DNA from: Burkholderiales bacterium
GTDB lineage: Bacteria > Pseudomonadota > Gammaproteobacteria > Burkholderiales > Burkholderiaceae
Direction: 5' to 3'
NCBI GenBank assembly: GCA_021287185.1
Contig: JAJTAZ010000019.1
Location: 126,696-179,309, forward strand
Length of the DNA: 52,614 bases
Part shown: positions 32,645 to 43,312 of the stretch, one piece after another
Numbering within the stretch: the stretch's first letter is position 1
Layout of the letters: every line of letters starts with the position of its first letter
Made by a program: the position numbers and the translations under genes
Notes under the pieces: model-generated
The model's database searches: none
What the model was told of the DNA's origin: nothing
What the model saw: only the letters and a program-made list of their open reading frames with translations

Positions 32645-34468
32645 ATGCGCCGCTCCCATTCCGCCCACCCGGCTCCCGCCGGCCCCGCCCCCGAATTGCA
32701 CGTGCTCGCCACCCTGCGCACCCTGCTGCCCTACGTCTGGCAGTACCGGGGCCGGGTGGCCCTGGCCATGGCCTGCCTGATCGCCGCCAAGTTCGCCAAC
32801 GTCGGCACGCCGATCATCTTCAAGCACATGATCGACGACCTGTCCGGCCCCCAGCAGGCCCTGGCCCTGCCGGTGCTGCTGTTGCTGCTGTACGGCCTGC
32901 TGCGCTTTTCCACCGCCCTGTTCACCGAACTGCGCGAGATGCTGTTCACCCGGGTGACTCAGCGCATGGTGCGTTCCATCGCCTTGCAGGTGTTCAGCCA
33001 CCTGCACTCCCTGTCGCTGCGCTTCCACCTGGAGCGGGAGACCGGCGGCGTGTCCCGGGACATCGAGCGGGGCACCCGCTCCATCGGCAGCCTGATCAGC
33101 TACCTGCTCTACAGCATCCTGCCCACCCTGGTGGAGCTAGCCCTGGTGATGAGCATCCTGTTCGTCAAATACGACGTGGGGTTCGTGCTCATCACCCTGG
33201 TGTCGCTGGCCGCCTACATCGTGTTCACCGTGGTGGTGTCCAACCGGCGCATCGCCATCCGCCGGGCGGTGAACGAGTCGGACTCGGCCGCCAACAGCAA
33301 GGCCATCGACAGCCTGCTCAACTTCGAGACGGTGAAGTACTTCAACAACGAGCAGTACGAGGCCAGCCGTTACGACAGCGCCCTGCAAAAGTGGGAGGGC
33401 GCTGCGGTGAAGAGCCAGCTATCCCTGTCGGCCCTCAACCTGGGCCAGCAGGCGATCATCGCCCTGGGGGTGACCGCCATGATGTGGCGCGCCGCCAACG
33501 GCGTGGCCGAGGGGCGCATGACCGTGGGCGACCTAGTGCTGGTTAATGCCTTCCTGATCCAGCTGTACATGCCGCTCAACTTCCTCGGCATCGTTTACCG
33601 GGAGATCCGCACCGCCCTGACCGACATCGAGCGCATGTTCAAGCTGCTCGGCGAGAACCGGGAGATCGCCGACCGCCCCGACGCCCGGGAGCTGCCCAGC
33701 GGCCCCCTGGAGGTGCGCTTCGAGAACGTGCACTTCCACTACGACGCCAAGCGGCCGATCCTGCACGGGGTGTCGTTCACCGTGCCGGCCGGCCACAAGG
33801 TAGCGGTGGTGGGCCATTCCGGCGCCGGCAAGAGCACCCTGTCGCGCCTGCTGTTCCGCTTCTACGATGTGACCGGCGGCGCCGTACGGGTCAACGGCCT
33901 GGACATTCGCGACTTCCGCCAGGAAAGCCTGCGCGGCGCCATCGGCATCGTCCCCCAGGACACGGTGCTGTTCAACGACACCCTGCTCTACAACCTGCGC
34001 TACGGCCGGCCCGAGGCCAGCCGGGAGGAGATCGTCGCCGCAGCGCGCACCGCCCAGCTGCATGAGTTCATCGAGAGCCTGCCGGACAAGTACGAAACCC
34101 GGGTGGGGGAGCGGGGCCTCAAGCTTTCCGGCGGCGAAAAGCAGCGGGTGGCCATTGCCCGAGCGCTGCTGAAGCAGCCGCGCATCCTGATTTTCGACGA
34201 GGCCACCTCGGCCCTGGACAGCAAGACCGAGCAGGCCATCGGCGAAAGCCTGCGCGCCGCGGCCCGGGGCCACACCACCCTGGTGATCGCCCACCGCCTG
34301 TCCACCGTGATGGACGCCGACGAAATCCTGGTGCTCGACGGGGGACGTATCGTCGAGCGGGGCAGTCACGCCCAGTTGCTCGCCGCCGACGGGGCCTACG
34401 CCCAGCTGTGGGCCTTGCAGCAGCGTGAGGAAGGCAGCCAGGCCGACGGCGCCATGGCCCTCGCCTGA
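32645..34468 (+). CDS. Atm1/HMT1-type ABC exporter (half-transporter)
   Basis: The 607-residue protein is an ABC transmembrane domain with six helices fused to a nucleotide-binding domain. It has Walker A GHSGAGKST, signature LSGGEKQR and Walker B ILIFDEATSALDSKTE. The region FFN-like FETVKYFNNEQYEASRYD and the VNAFLIQLYMPLNFLGIVYREI stretch are typical of the Atm1/ABCB7 group. Bacterial members export glutathione-linked metals or persulfide compounds and confer metal tolerance. It is a homodimer in the inner membrane. Its start is weakly defined because the N-terminal 15 residues are low-complexity. It could be confused with MsbA, but the motifs favour Atm1. Confidence 0.9.
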   Translation: MRRSHSAHPAPAGPAPELHVLATLRTLLPYVWQYRGRVALAMACLIAAKFANVGTPIIFKHMIDDLSGPQQALALPVLLLLLYGLLRFSTALFTELREMLFTRVTQRMVRSIALQVFSHLHSLSLRFHLERETGGVSRDIERGTRSIGSLISYLLYSILPTLVELALVMSILFVKYDVGFVLITLVSLAAYIVFTVVVSNRRIAIRRAVNESDSAANSKAIDSLLNFETVKYFNNEQYEASRYDSALQKWEGAAVKSQLSLSALNLGQQAIIALGVTAMMWRAANGVAEGRMTVGDLVLVNAFLIQLYMPLNFLGIVYREIRTALTDIERMFKLLGENREIADRPDARELPSGPLEVRFENVHFHYDAKRPILHGVSFTVPAGHKVAVVGHSGAGKSTLSRLLFRFYDVTGGAVRVNGLDIRDFRQESLRGAIGIVPQDTVLFNDTLLYNLRYGRPEASREEIVAAARTAQLHEFIESLPDKYETRVGERGLKLSGGEKQRVAIARALLKQPRILIFDEATSALDSKTEQAIGESLRAAARGHTTLVIAHRLSTVMDADEILVLDGGRIVERGSHAQLLAADGAYAQLWALQQREEGSQADGAMALA

Positions 34469-34505
34469 GCGCCCGTCGTTTGGTGCGGCGCGGTACGACG
34501 GGCGC
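34469..34505 (+). terminator. Strong hairpin after the Atm1-like gene
   Basis: GCGCCCGTCGT and ACGACGGGCGC form a perfect 11-bp stem directly after the stop codon. No T-tract follows, so it may be a 3' stabiliser or a Rho-assisted terminator rather than a classical intrinsic one. Confidence 0.4.
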
Positions 34506-34607
34506 GCCGTAACTGGTTAGAATCGCCGGAATTCCTGGAATCGCCGCATCCTTGGGCCATCATGGAAGAATGGCAGGCAGCACCGGCCCGCGTTTCGGGG
34601 CGAGAGG

Positions 34608-34629
34608 GCAGAAGGTTCTGCAACTTTTT
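34608..34629 (+). terminator. Possible attenuator in the gltI leader
   Basis: GCAGA-AGGT-TCTGC is followed by AACTTTTT, about 55 nt upstream of gltI. A competing pairing between the GGGGC before it and the GCCCC after it is possible. The stem is short, so this is tentative. Confidence 0.3.
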
Positions 34630-34682
34630 GCCCCTTGCCCGCTCATTTGTCGAAGAACATTCAATAACGAGAGGAAACCCAG

Positions 34683-35594
34683 ATGAACAAGATCGCAACG
34701 TCCCTCGCCCTCGCATTCGGCCTGTCCGCCCTGGCGGTTTCGGCCACGGCCGTGGCGGCCCCCCAGGACCTGGGCCCGACCCTGAAGAAGATCAAGGAAA
34801 CCAACGCCATCACCCTGGGGCACCGGGAATCGTCCATCCCCTTCTCCTACTACGACGACAAGCAGCAGGTGATCGGCTACTCCCAGGAACTGATGCTGAA
34901 GGCGGTGGACGCGGTCAAGGCCGAGCTGAAGGCCCCCAACCTGCAGGTCAAGATGATGCCGGTGACCTCGGCCAACCGCATCACCCTGGTGCAGAACGGC
35001 ACGGTGGACATCGAATGCGGCTCCACCACCAACAACAGCGAGCGGGCCAAGCAGGTGTCCTTCTCGACCACCATCTTCATCATCGGCACCCGGCTGATGA
35101 CCAAGAACACTTCGGGCATCAAGGACTTCCCCGACCTGGCCGGCAAGAACGTGGTGACCACCGCCGGCACCACCTCCGAGCGTCTGCTGCGCAAGATGAA
35201 CGAAGAGAAGCAGATGAAGATGAACATCATCAGCGCCAAGGACCACGGCGAGGCCTTCCTCACCCTGGAAACCGGCCGCGCCGTCGGCTTCATGATGGAC
35301 GACGCCCTGCTCTACGGCGAAATGGCCAAGGCCAAGCGCCCGGCCGACTGGGTGGTGGTGGGTACGCCCCAGTCTTTTGAAGCCTACGGCTGCATGCTGC
35401 GCAAGGACGACCCTCAGTTCAAGAAGCTGGTGGACGCAGCCCTGACCAAGGCCATGACCTCGGGCGAGGCGGAGAAGATCTACGCCAAGTGGTTCCTCAA
35501 CCCGATCCCGCCCAAGGGGCTGAACCTGAATTTCCCCCTGTCCGACGCCATGAAGGCGCTCTACAAGGCGCCCAACGACAAGCCCTTCGAATAA
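34683..35594 (+). CDS. gltI: Glutamate/aspartate ABC transporter, periplasmic binding protein
   Basis: The 303-residue protein has a clear signal peptide (MNKIATSLALAFGLSALAVSATAVAA). The family 3 solute-binding fold includes TLGHRESSIPFSYYDDKQQVIGYSQEL, VDIECGSTTNNSERAKQVSFS and GRAVGFMMDDALLYG, typical of GltI/DEBP proteins binding Glu and Asp. It captures substrate in the periplasm for the GltJKL permease encoded next. GAGAGGAAAC precedes the start. A hairpin-terminator follows, so more binding protein than permease is expected. Confidence 0.94.
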   Translation: MNKIATSLALAFGLSALAVSATAVAAPQDLGPTLKKIKETNAITLGHRESSIPFSYYDDKQQVIGYSQELMLKAVDAVKAELKAPNLQVKMMPVTSANRITLVQNGTVDIECGSTTNNSERAKQVSFSTTIFIIGTRLMTKNTSGIKDFPDLAGKNVVTTAGTTSERLLRKMNEEKQMKMNIISAKDHGEAFLTLETGRAVGFMMDDALLYGEMAKAKRPADWVVVGTPQSFEAYGCMLRKDDPQFKKLVDAALTKAMTSGEAEKIYAKWFLNPIPPKGLNLNFPLSDAMKALYKAPNDKPFE

Positions 35595-35624
35595 GCGCGA
35601 GGCGCGTCACCACGGCGCATGGAG

Positions 35625-35653
35625 ACGGAAGGGCCTGCGCCCTTCCGTTTTTC
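35625..35653 (+). terminator. Intercistronic partial terminator between gltI and gltJ
   Basis: ACGGAAGGGC-CTGC-GCCCTTCCGT is followed by TTTTTC. A perfect 10-bp stem with a T-tract between binding-protein and permease genes is a common way to lower downstream expression. Confidence 0.75.
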
Positions 35654-35679
35654 TTTCAATCCCCTGAAAGTCGATTCCC

Positions 35680-36420
35680 ATGAGTTACAACTGGAACTGG
35701 CCGGTCTTCCTGCAGACGGTGCCGTCCGGCGAGACCACCTACCTGGGCTGGCTGGGGGTGGGCCTGCAATGGACCGTCACCCTCTCCCTCTCGGCCTGGG
35801 TCATCGCCCTCCTGGTCGGCGGGCTGATCGGCGTGCTGCGCACCGTGCCGAGCAAGCCCCTGTCCTTCCTCGCCACCTGCCACGTTGAACTGTTCCGCAA
35901 CGTGCCCCTGCTGGTGCAATTGTTCGTCTGGTACTTCGTCGCGCCCGAATTGCTGCCCTTCGGCTGGGGCGACGCCTTCAAGCAGATGAATCCGCTGTCC
36001 CAGCAGTTCCTGGCGGCGGTGCTGTGCCTGGGGCTGTTCACCTCGGCCCGGGTGGCCGAGCAGGTGCGCGCCGGCATCCTCTCCCTGCCCAGGGGGCAGC
36101 AGAACGCCGGCCTGGCCCTGGGCTTCACCCTGCCCCAGACCTACCGCTACGTGATCCTGCCGATGGCCTTCCGCATCGTCATCCCGCCCCTCACCTCCGA
36201 GTTCCTCAACATCTTCAAGAACTCGGCGGTGGCCACCACCATCGGCCTGATCGAACTGTCGCGCCAGGCCCAGCAGCTGGTGGACTACACGGCCCAGCCC
36301 TATGAGGCGTTCATCGCCGTCACCCTGCTGTACATGCTGATCAACGTCACGGTGATGTTCCTGATGCGCCGCCTGGAAAAGAACGTCCAAGTGCCGGGCT
36401 TCATCGGAGGTGGCAAATGA
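35680..36420 (+). CDS. gltJ: Glutamate/aspartate ABC transporter permease GltJ
   Basis: The 246-residue inner-membrane subunit of the HisM/GlnP type has about five TM helices and the EAA loop [39 protein letters not shown], which docks onto the ATPase. The N-terminal [30 protein letters not shown] matches GltJ. Its stop overlaps the gltK start (ATGA), indicating translational coupling. Confidence 0.94.
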   Translation: MSYNWNWPVFLQTVPSGETTYLGWLGVGLQWTVTLSLSAWVIALLVGGLIGVLRTVPSKPLSFLATCHVELFRNVPLLVQLFVWYFVAPELLPFGWGDAFKQMNPLSQQFLAAVLCLGLFTSARVAEQVRAGILSLPRGQQNAGLALGFTLPQTYRYVILPMAFRIVIPPLTSEFLNIFKNSAVATTIGLIELSRQAQQLVDYTAQPYEAFIAVTLLYMLINVTVMFLMRRLEKNVQVPGFIGGGK

Positions 36421-37090
36421 ACTACGACTTCGACTGGAGTTCGATCCCCGGTGCCCTGCCCCTGCTCGCCAAAGGCATGGCGGTGACCCTGGAGATCACC
36501 CTCACCGCCATCGTCATCGGCATCCTCTGGGGCACGGTACTGGCCGTGGCGCGGCTGTCGTCCAACCGGACGGTGGCCTTTCTCGCCGCCGGCTACGTAA
36601 ACCTGTTCCGCTCGGTGCCCCTGGTGATGGTGATCCTGTGGTTCTACCTGATCGTGCCGCAGCTGCTGAAGAGCATTTTCGGCGAGGGGCTGTCCGACAT
36701 CCGCTTCGTCTCGGCCCTGGTGGCCTTCACCCTGTTCGAGGCAGCCTACTATTCGGAGATCATCCGCGCCGGCATCCAGAGCGTGTCCAAGGGGCAGGTC
36801 AATGCCGGCCTGGCCCTGGGCTTAACCCCGGGCCAGACGATGCGGCTGATCGTGCTGCCCCAGGCTTTCCGCAACATGGTGCCCCTGCTGCTCACCCAGG
36901 CGATCATCCTGTTCCAGGACACCTCCCTGGTGTACGTCATCGGTCTGGCCGACTTCTTCGGCACCGCCCAGAAGATCGGCGACCGGGACGGGCGCATCGT
37001 CGAGCTGCTGCTGTTCGCCGGGGCCGTCTACTTCGTGCTCTGCTTCAGCCTTTCCCAATTCGTCAAACGCTTCCACAAGAGGATCGGTCA

Positions 37091-37094
<4 letters not shown>
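36417..37094 (+). CDS. gltK: Glutamate/aspartate ABC transporter permease GltK
   Basis: The 225-residue second permease subunit starts [28 protein letters not shown]. Its EAA loop is [42 protein letters not shown]. It pairs with GltJ to form the membrane channel. It overlaps gltJ and gltL by 4 nt each (ATGA in both cases), so the three cistrons are translationally coupled. Confidence 0.94.
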
Positions 37095-37819
<725 letters not shown>

Positions 37820-37830
37820 GGCACGGCCGG

Positions 37831-37862
37831 GCCGCCATGGCGGGGAAACCCGCCGTGGCGGC
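37831..37862 (+). repeat. 14-bp hairpin with GAAA tetraloop after gltL
   Basis: GCCGCCATGGCGGG and CCCGCCGTGGCGGC pair fully (one G-U) around GAAA, a GNRA tetraloop, starting 11 nt past the gltL stop. No T-tract. A classical terminator follows about 55 nt later. Confidence 0.6.
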
Positions 37863-37914
37863 TTGCGAGCGCCGATGCGGTAAGCAGCGGCCGTGCAACA
37901 GGCAGAATGGCAAA

Positions 37915-37946
37915 GAAAAAAGCCAGGCAGAACGCCTGGCTTTTTT
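37915..37946. terminator. Bidirectional terminator between gltL and rplQ
   Basis: AGCCAGGC-AGAAC-GCCTGGCT is flanked by A and T tracts on both sides. It can end the glt operon (plus) and the alpha ribosomal operon (minus). Confidence 0.9.
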
Positions 37947-37971
37947 CTTGATGCTTGTGGGCAGAGAAGGC

Positions 37972-38373
37972 TTAGGCCTGCTCGACCACTTCGCCTTCCA
38001 CGGCTTCGCCGCCTTCGGGGCGGTCCAGCAGTTCGACGTAGGCCATCGGCGCATTGTCGCCGGGGCGGAAGCCGCACTTCAGGATGCGCAGGTAGCCGCC
38101 GGGGCGGGTCTGGAAGCGGGGGCCCAGTTCGTCGAAGACCTTCACCACCATCTCGCGGTCGCGCAGGCGGTTGAAGGCCAGGCGGCGATTGGACAGGCTC
38201 GGGGTCTTGCCCAGGGTGATGATCGGCTCGACCACCCGGCGCAGTTCCTTGGCCTTCGGCAGGGTGGTGCGGATGGCTTCGTGACGCAGCAGGGCGTTGG
38301 TCAGGTTGCGCAGCAGCGCCTGGCGGTGCGCGCTGGTACGGTTCAGTTTGCGAAGACCGTTACGGTGACGCAT
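37972..38373 (-). CDS. rplQ: Ribosomal protein L17
   Basis: The 133-residue large-subunit protein has the family N-terminus [24 protein letters not shown] and the conserved [23 protein letters not shown]. An acidic tail ([14 protein letters not shown]) is slightly longer than in E. coli (127 residues in total). It is last gene of the alpha operon, 28 nt after rpoA, and is followed by a bidirectional terminator. It sits near the exit tunnel of the 50S subunit. Confidence 0.97.
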   Translation of the reverse strand: MRHRNGLRKLNRTSAHRQALLRNLTNALLRHEAIRTTLPKAKELRRVVEPIITLGKTPSLSNRRLAFNRLRDREMVVKVFDELGPRFQTRPGGYLRILKCGFRPGDNAPMAYVELLDRPEGGEAVEGEVVEQA

Positions 38374-38401
38374 GGTTGAGTTCCTTTATCGATGCGCTGG
38401 G

Positions 38402-39379
38402 TCAGACCTTCTCGAGGCCGGCCGGAGGCCAGTTCTCGAGCTTCATGCCCAGGGTGAGGCCGCGGGCGGCCAGCACTTCTTTGATCTCGTTGAGCGACTT
38501 GCGACCCAGATTCGGGGTCTTGAGCAGCTCGTTCTCGGTACGCTGGATGAGATCACCGATGTAGTAGATGTTCTCGGCCTTGAGGCAGTTGGCGGACCGG
38601 ACGGTCAGCTCCAGGTCGTCCACCGGGCGCAGCAGGATGGGGTCCACCTGCATCGGCTTGGCGGCTTCCACCGGGGCGGGGGTGCCTTCCAGATCAGCGA
38701 ACACCGACAGTTGCTCGACCAGAATGCGGGCCGCGTTGCGGATCGCTTCTTCCGGATCGATGGCACCGTTGGTCTCGATGTCGATCACCAGCTTGTCCAG
38801 GTCGGTACGCTGTTCCACACGGGCGCTCTCGACGCTGTAGGCGACGCGGCGCACCGGGCTGAAGGAAGCGTCGAGCACCAGGTTGCCGATGCTCTTCGAA
38901 CCGTCCGGGGACTGGCGCATGGTACCGGGGACATAGCCGCGGCCCTTTTGCACCTTCATCTGCAGGTTGAGCTTGCCGCCGGCGGAGATATGGGCGACCA
39001 CGTGATCCGGGTTGATGATTTCCACATCGTGGGAAATCTCGATATCACGGGCGCGCACCACACCCTCACCCTCTTTCTTCAGGGTGAGGACCGCCTCTTC
39101 GCCACGGTGCAGCTTGAACACCACACCCTTGAGGTTGAGGAGGATGTCCACGACATCCTCCTGCACACCGTCAATGGTGGAGTACTCGTGCAGCACGCCG
39201 TCGATGCTCACCTCGGTGGGAGCATAGCCGGGCATGGACGACAGCAGGATGCGGCGCAGCGCGTTACCAAGGGTGTGGCCGTAGCCGCGTTCAAACGGCT
39301 CCATGACCACCCGCGCCTGGACCGGCGAGAGGTTCTGCACATCGATGATGCGCGGTTTCAGAAGTCCACTGCTTTGCAT
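38402..39379 (-). CDS. rpoA: RNA polymerase alpha subunit
   Basis: The 325-residue protein has an N-terminal assembly domain ([22 protein letters not shown], the beta/beta' contact region). A flexible linker leads to a C-terminal domain ([57 protein letters not shown]) that binds UP elements and activators. Length matches betaproteobacterial RpoA. It lies in the alpha operon rpsM-rpsK-rpsD-rpoA-rplQ. Confidence 0.98.
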   Translation of the reverse strand: MQSSGLLKPRIIDVQNLSPVQARVVMEPFERGYGHTLGNALRRILLSSMPGYAPTEVSIDGVLHEYSTIDGVQEDVVDILLNLKGVVFKLHRGEEAVLTLKKEGEGVVRARDIEISHDVEIINPDHVVAHISAGGKLNLQMKVQKGRGYVPGTMRQSPDGSKSIGNLVLDASFSPVRRVAYSVESARVEQRTDLDKLVIDIETNGAIDPEEAIRNAARILVEQLSVFADLEGTPAPVEAAKPMQVDPILLRPVDDLELTVRSANCLKAENIYYIGDLIQRTENELLKTPNLGRKSLNEIKEVLAARGLTLGMKLENWPPAGLEKV

Positions 39380-39415
39380 TGGCTGTCCTTTGGCTGCTCG
39401 TCGAACCTACTCGGA

Positions 39416-40045
39416 TTACTTCGAGTAGAGTTCGATGACGAGGCTCTCGTTGATGGTGGAGGGCAGTTCGCTGCGCTGCGGGCGAGCCTTGAAGGTGCCC
39501 TTGCCAGCCTTGACGTCCACTTCGAGCCACTCGGGGAAGCCGCGGGATTCGGCAGCCGCCATCGCAGCCTTGACGCGCAGGTGGCCCTTGGTCTTTTCAG
39601 CCAGTTCCACGACGTCGCCCGGACGAACGATGAAGGAGGGAATGTTCACGCGCTTGCCGTTCACCAGCACGCCGTTGTGACGCACCACCTGGCGAGACTC
39701 GGAGCGGGAAGCACCGAAGCCCATGCGGTAGGCCACGTTGTCGAGACGGGATTCGAGCAGTTGCAGCAGGTTTTCGCCGGTCTGGCCCTTTTTAGCAGCG
39801 GCGCTCGCGAAGGTGCGGCGGAACTGGCCTTCCAGGACGCCGTAGATGCGGCGGATCTTCTGCTTTTCACGCAGGTGCACGCCGTAGTCGGACAGACGGG
39901 CACCAGACTTCTGGCCGTGCTGACCGGGCGCGTAGGAACGACGCTCGATGGCGCACTTGTCGGTGAAGCACTTTTCGCCCTTGAGGAAAAGCTTTTCACC
40001 TTCGCGGCGGCACTGACGGCACTTCGGATCAAGATTTCTTGCCAC
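39416..40045 (-). CDS. rpsD: Ribosomal protein S4
   Basis: The 209-residue 16S assembly initiator protein has [23 protein letters not shown] with the CxxC-containing N-terminal zinc-like segment. The S4 RNA-binding domain is [39 protein letters not shown]. In E. coli S4 represses the alpha operon by binding its leader. It follows rpsK by 12 nt. Confidence 0.98.
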   Translation of the reverse strand: MARNLDPKCRQCRREGEKLFLKGEKCFTDKCAIERRSYAPGQHGQKSGARLSDYGVHLREKQKIRRIYGVLEGQFRRTFASAAAKKGQTGENLLQLLESRLDNVAYRMGFGASRSESRQVVRHNGVLVNGKRVNIPSFIVRPGDVVELAEKTKGHLRVKAAMAAAESRGFPEWLEVDVKAGKGTFKARPQRSELPSTINESLVIELYSK

Positions 40046-40057
40046 GGCAAACTCCTG

Positions 40058-40447
40058 TTAGATGCGGCGCTTTTTCGGCGGACGGCAGCCGTTATGCGGA
40101 ACCGGAGTCACATCGGTGATCGCGGTGATCTTCATGCCCAGCGCGTTGAGCGCACGGACAGAAGATTCGCGGCCAGGGCCGGGGCCCTTGATGCGCACTT
40201 CCAGGTTCTTCACGCCGCACTCGACCGCGACGCGGCCAGCCGCATCGGCAGCGACCTGGGCAGCGAACGGGGTGCTCTTACGGGAGCCCTTGAAGCCGGC
40301 ACCACCAGCGGTCGCCCAGGACAGAGCGTTGCCCTGGCGGTCGGTGATGGTGATGATGGTGTTGTTGAAAGAGGCGTGGATGTGGGCGATGCCCTCAGCA
40401 ACGTTCTTTTTGACTTTTTTGCGAACTTTGGCGGCAGTTTTGGCCAT
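40058..40447 (-). CDS. rpsK: Ribosomal protein S11
   Basis: The 129-residue 30S platform protein has [46 protein letters not shown] and the conserved C-terminus [18 protein letters not shown]. Length is identical to the E. coli protein. It lies in the alpha operon between rpsM (13 nt) and rpsD. Confidence 0.98.
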   Translation of the reverse strand: MAKTAAKVRKKVKKNVAEGIAHIHASFNNTIITITDRQGNALSWATAGGAGFKGSRKSTPFAAQVAADAAGRVAVECGVKNLEVRIKGPGPGRESSVRALNALGMKITAITDVTPVPHNGCRPPKKRRI

Positions 40448-40460
40448 GATTCGTCCCTAC

Positions 40461-40823
40461 TTATTTCTTGCCAGCGATGGGCTTACGCGGGCCCTTGCGG
40501 GTCCGAGCGTTGGTACGGGTCCGCTGACCGCGGCACGGCAGGCCACGGCGGTGGCGCACGCCACGGTAGCAGCCCAAGTCCATCAGGCGCTTGATGCTCA
40601 TGGTCACTTCACGGCGGAGATCACCCTCAACCGAGAACTTGCCCACCTCGTCACGCAGCCGCTCCATCTCGGCCTCGGACAGATCCTTAACCTTGGAAGA
40701 ACGGTTGACGCCAGCCGCGTCGCAGATTTGCTGCGCGCGGGTACGGCCAATGCCAAAAATCGCGGTCAGCGCGATCTCAGCATGCTTATGGGCCGGAATG
40801 TTAACCCCTGCAATACGGGCCAT
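40461..40823 (-). CDS. rpsM: Ribosomal protein S13
   Basis: The 120-residue 30S head protein contacts the 50S subunit. [39 protein letters not shown] is an H2TH-containing N-terminus, and the basic tail [24 protein letters not shown] reaches tRNA sites. It is first gene of the alpha operon proper, 69 nt downstream of rpmJ. Confidence 0.98.
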   Translation of the reverse strand: MARIAGVNIPAHKHAEIALTAIFGIGRTRAQQICDAAGVNRSSKVKDLSEAEMERLRDEVGKFSVEGDLRREVTMSIKRLMDLGCYRGVRHRRGLPCRGQRTRTNARTRKGPRKPIAGKK

Positions 40824-40892
40824 GGATTCACCCTAGAAAGCGAAACTACTGATTATATTTCACAATCGCCTTGCGTATCAACGCAAATGCGA

Positions 40893-41006
40893 TCAGCCCT
40901 GGCGCTGCTTATGCCGAGGATCGCTGCAGATCACCCGAACCACGCCGTGGCGACGGATGATTTTGCAGTTACGGCAGATACGCTTAACCGAAGCCAGCAC
41001 TTTCAT
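40893..41006 (-). CDS. rpmJ: Ribosomal protein L36
   Basis: Translated by hand, this 37-residue gene gives [19 protein letters not shown] followed by [18 protein letters not shown]. It has the four zinc ligands C11, C14, C27 and H32 of the C+ (zinc-binding) L36 form. It lies between infA and rpsM, its usual spc/alpha position. Confidence 0.96.
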   Translation of the reverse strand: MKVLASVKRICRNCKIIRRHGVVRVICSDPRHKQRQG

Positions 41007-41106
41007 GATCAACTCCTAATCGTCGATGACTTGCGACGCAGCCAGTCGCTTGCCACCTAAGTTACCGCGTAGAGATTCTTTACCAATGGGAGCTTGCGCT
41101 CCCAAC

Positions 41107-41325
41107 TCATTTGGTCCGGAAGACGATCCGAGCCTTGGACAAGTCGTACGGTGTGAGCTGAACCGTCACCTTGTCGCCGGGAAGGATGCGGATGTAGTGC
41201 ATACGCATCTTTCCCGAAATGAAACCGAGTACCATGTGCCCGTTTTCCAGCTTCACCCGAAATGTTGCGTTGGGGAGGTTCTCAACTACCTCGCCCTGCA
41301 TTTCGATAACGTCTTCCTTGGCCAT
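41107..41325 (-). CDS. infA: Translation initiation factor IF-1
   Basis: The 72-residue OB-fold protein starts [30 protein letters not shown] and includes [27 protein letters not shown], the expected length. It occupies the ribosomal A site during initiation. Its position between secY (10 nt) and rpmJ is typical of betaproteobacteria, unlike the solitary infA of E. coli. Confidence 0.97.
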   Translation of the reverse strand: MAKEDVIEMQGEVVENLPNATFRVKLENGHMVLGFISGKMRMHYIRILPGDKVTVQLTPYDLSKARIVFRTK

Positions 41326-41335
41326 TTTTGTTCAG

Positions 41336-42658
41336 TTATTTCGCAGCCAGACCGCCTTTGAAGTTAGCCTTCTTGAGCAGACTCTCATACTGATGAGACA
41401 TGATGAAGGCCTGAACCTGGGACATAAAGTCCATGGTCACCACCACGATGATCAGCAGCGAGGTGCCGCCGAAGTAGAACGGCACGTTCCACTTCAGGAT
41501 CAGGAACTCGGGCAGCAGGCACACCAGGGTGATGTAAGCAGCCCCAATCAGGGTCAACCGCATCAGGATCTTGTCGATGTAGCGGGCGGTATGGTCACCG
41601 GGGCGAATGCCGGGGACGAAGGCGCCGCTCTTCTTCAGGTTGTCGGCGGTCTCCTTGGAGTTGAAGACCAGGGCCGTGTAGAAGAAACAGAAGAACACGA
41701 TGGCGGCCGCATACAACATGACGTACAGCGGCTGGCCAGGGCTCAGGGTAGCGGCCACATCCTTGAGCCAGCGCGCCTTGTCACCGGAACCGAACCAGCC
41801 AGCCACGGTGGCCGGGAAGAGGATGATCGACGAGGCGAAGATCGGCGGAATCACACCAGCCATGTTGAGCTTGAGCGGCAGGTGGGAGCTCTGGCCACCG
41901 TAGATCTTGTTGCCAACTTGGCGCTTGGCGTAATTCACCAGGATCTTGCGCTGGCCGCGTTCGACGAACACCACGAAGGCGGTCACGGCACCGACCAGCA
42001 GCACGATGAAGATCGCGGTGATCGGATGCATGGCACCGGTGCGCACCAGTTCGAGCAGGCCGCCGATCGAATTCGGCAGGCCGGCGGCGATACCGGCAAA
42101 AATGATGATCGAGATGCCGTTACCCAGACCGCGCTCGGTAATCTGCTCGCCGAGCCACATCAGGAACATGGTACCGGTGACCAGGGTGGTCACGGCAGTG
42201 AGGCGGAACATGAAGCCTGGGTCGATGACCAGACCGGGCTGCGCCTCAAGGGCCACGGCAATGCCCAGGCCCTGGAACAGGGCAAGCAGCACGGTGCCGT
42301 AGCGGGTGTACTGGGTGATCTTACGCCGACCGGCCTCGCCTTCCTTCTTTAGGGCTTCGAGCTGCGGGCTGGCGACGCTCATCAGTTGCATGATGATCGA
42401 TGCCGAGATGTACGGCATGATCCCCAGTGCAAAAATCGTAAAGCGCGACAGGGCGCCCCCGGAGAACATGTTGAACATGCCCAGGATGCCGCCCTGCTGC
42501 GAGCGGAAAAGATCGGACAGCGCGTTGGGGTCGATGCCCGGAACGGGGATGTGCGCCCCGATCCGGTAGACCACCAGCGCGCCGAGCAAGAACCACAGCC
42601 GCCGCTTCAAATCGGCAAACTTACCACCTTGCTTGATGAGCGGATTGTTCGAAGCCAC
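41336..42658 (-). CDS. secY: Protein translocase channel subunit SecY
   Basis: The 440-residue inner-membrane channel of the Sec pathway has ten TM helices. It has the N-terminal [28 protein letters not shown], the plug-region [31 protein letters not shown] and the cytoplasmic loops [21 protein letters not shown]-type and [23 protein letters not shown]. It is encoded in the spc operon after rplO, its conserved place. Confidence 0.98.
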   Translation of the reverse strand: MASNNPLIKQGGKFADLKRRLWFLLGALVVYRIGAHIPVPGIDPNALSDLFRSQQGGILGMFNMFSGGALSRFTIFALGIMPYISASIIMQLMSVASPQLEALKKEGEAGRRKITQYTRYGTVLLALFQGLGIAVALEAQPGLVIDPGFMFRLTAVTTLVTGTMFLMWLGEQITERGLGNGISIIIFAGIAAGLPNSIGGLLELVRTGAMHPITAIFIVLLVGAVTAFVVFVERGQRKILVNYAKRQVGNKIYGGQSSHLPLKLNMAGVIPPIFASSIILFPATVAGWFGSGDKARWLKDVAATLSPGQPLYVMLYAAAIVFFCFFYTALVFNSKETADNLKKSGAFVPGIRPGDHTARYIDKILMRLTLIGAAYITLVCLLPEFLILKWNVPFYFGGTSLLIIVVVTMDFMSQVQAFIMSHQYESLLKKANFKGGLAAK

Positions 42659-42690
42659 CGTCCGACTTTCCTATAAAAACGAGTAACGAG

Positions 42691-43125
42691 TTACTCGGCA
42701 ATGCTGCCGCCGGCAGCTTCGATGGCCGCCTTGGCACCCTTGGTGGCGCCGATACCCTTCAGCACGACCTTGCGGGACAGCGCGCCGGAGAGAATCACCT
42801 TGACGGACAGGGCGTGGATGTCCACGAGGCCGGACTGCTTCAAGGTCAGCAGGTCGATTTCGTCAACCGGCAGAGCCTGAAGGTCGGACAAGCGGATTTC
42901 CACGTTGCGTGCGTTGGTCAGGGACTTGAAGCCACGCTTGGGCAGGCGACGCTGCAGCGGCATCTGACCGCCTTCGAAGCCAACCTTGTGGAAGCCACCG
43001 GCACGGGACTTCTGACCCTTGTGACCGCGAGTCGCGGTCTTGCCCAGGCCGGAGCCGATACCGCGGCCGACACGCTTGGGAGCATGCTTGGCGCCGACGG
43101 CGGGCTTGATGGTATTCAGTTCCAT
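42691..43125 (-). CDS. rplO: Ribosomal protein L15
   Basis: The 144-residue 50S protein starts [44 protein letters not shown] Gly/Lys-rich extended tail inserts into 23S rRNA, followed by the globular C-terminal half ending [24 protein letters not shown]. One nucleotide separates it from rpmD. Confidence 0.97.
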   Translation of the reverse strand: MELNTIKPAVGAKHAPKRVGRGIGSGLGKTATRGHKGQKSRAGGFHKVGFEGGQMPLQRRLPKRGFKSLTNARNVEIRLSDLQALPVDEIDLLTLKQSGLVDIHALSVKVILSGALSRKVVLKGIGATKGAKAAIEAAGGSIAE

Positions 43126-43126
43126 A

Positions 43127-43309
43127 TCAACCCTCGTACTTCAGCAGGTACGCGACCTTGTTGATCATGCCGCGGTTGGCCGGGGTATCGATCACTTCAA
43201 CCGTGTGGTTGATGCGACGCAGGCCGAGGCCGCGCACGGTGGCGCGGTGCGACTGCTTGGTGCCGATCAGGCTCTTGATGAGCGTGACCTTGATTTTGTT
43301 GTCAGCCAT
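43127..43309 (-). CDS. rpmD: Ribosomal protein L30
   Basis: The 60-residue protein has [55 protein letters not shown], the full bacterial L30 domain with normal length. It is tightly packed between rpsE (3 nt) and rplO (1 nt) in the spc operon. Confidence 0.97.
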   Translation of the reverse strand: MADNKIKVTLIKSLIGTKQSHRATVRGLGLRRINHTVEVIDTPANRGMINKVAYLLKYEG

Positions 43310-43312
43310 GAC

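Noticed and set aside
29347-33546. A 1,399-codon plus-strand open frame opposite dnaE and into the ABC exporter gene
   Set aside because: It is antisense to dnaE, rich in Gly/His/Val/Gln as expected from reverse-complemented GC-rich codons, has no domain or ribosome-binding site, and overlaps two clear genes. Similar long antisense frames opposite actP, the second kinase and rpoA-rpsD were rejected for the same reason.
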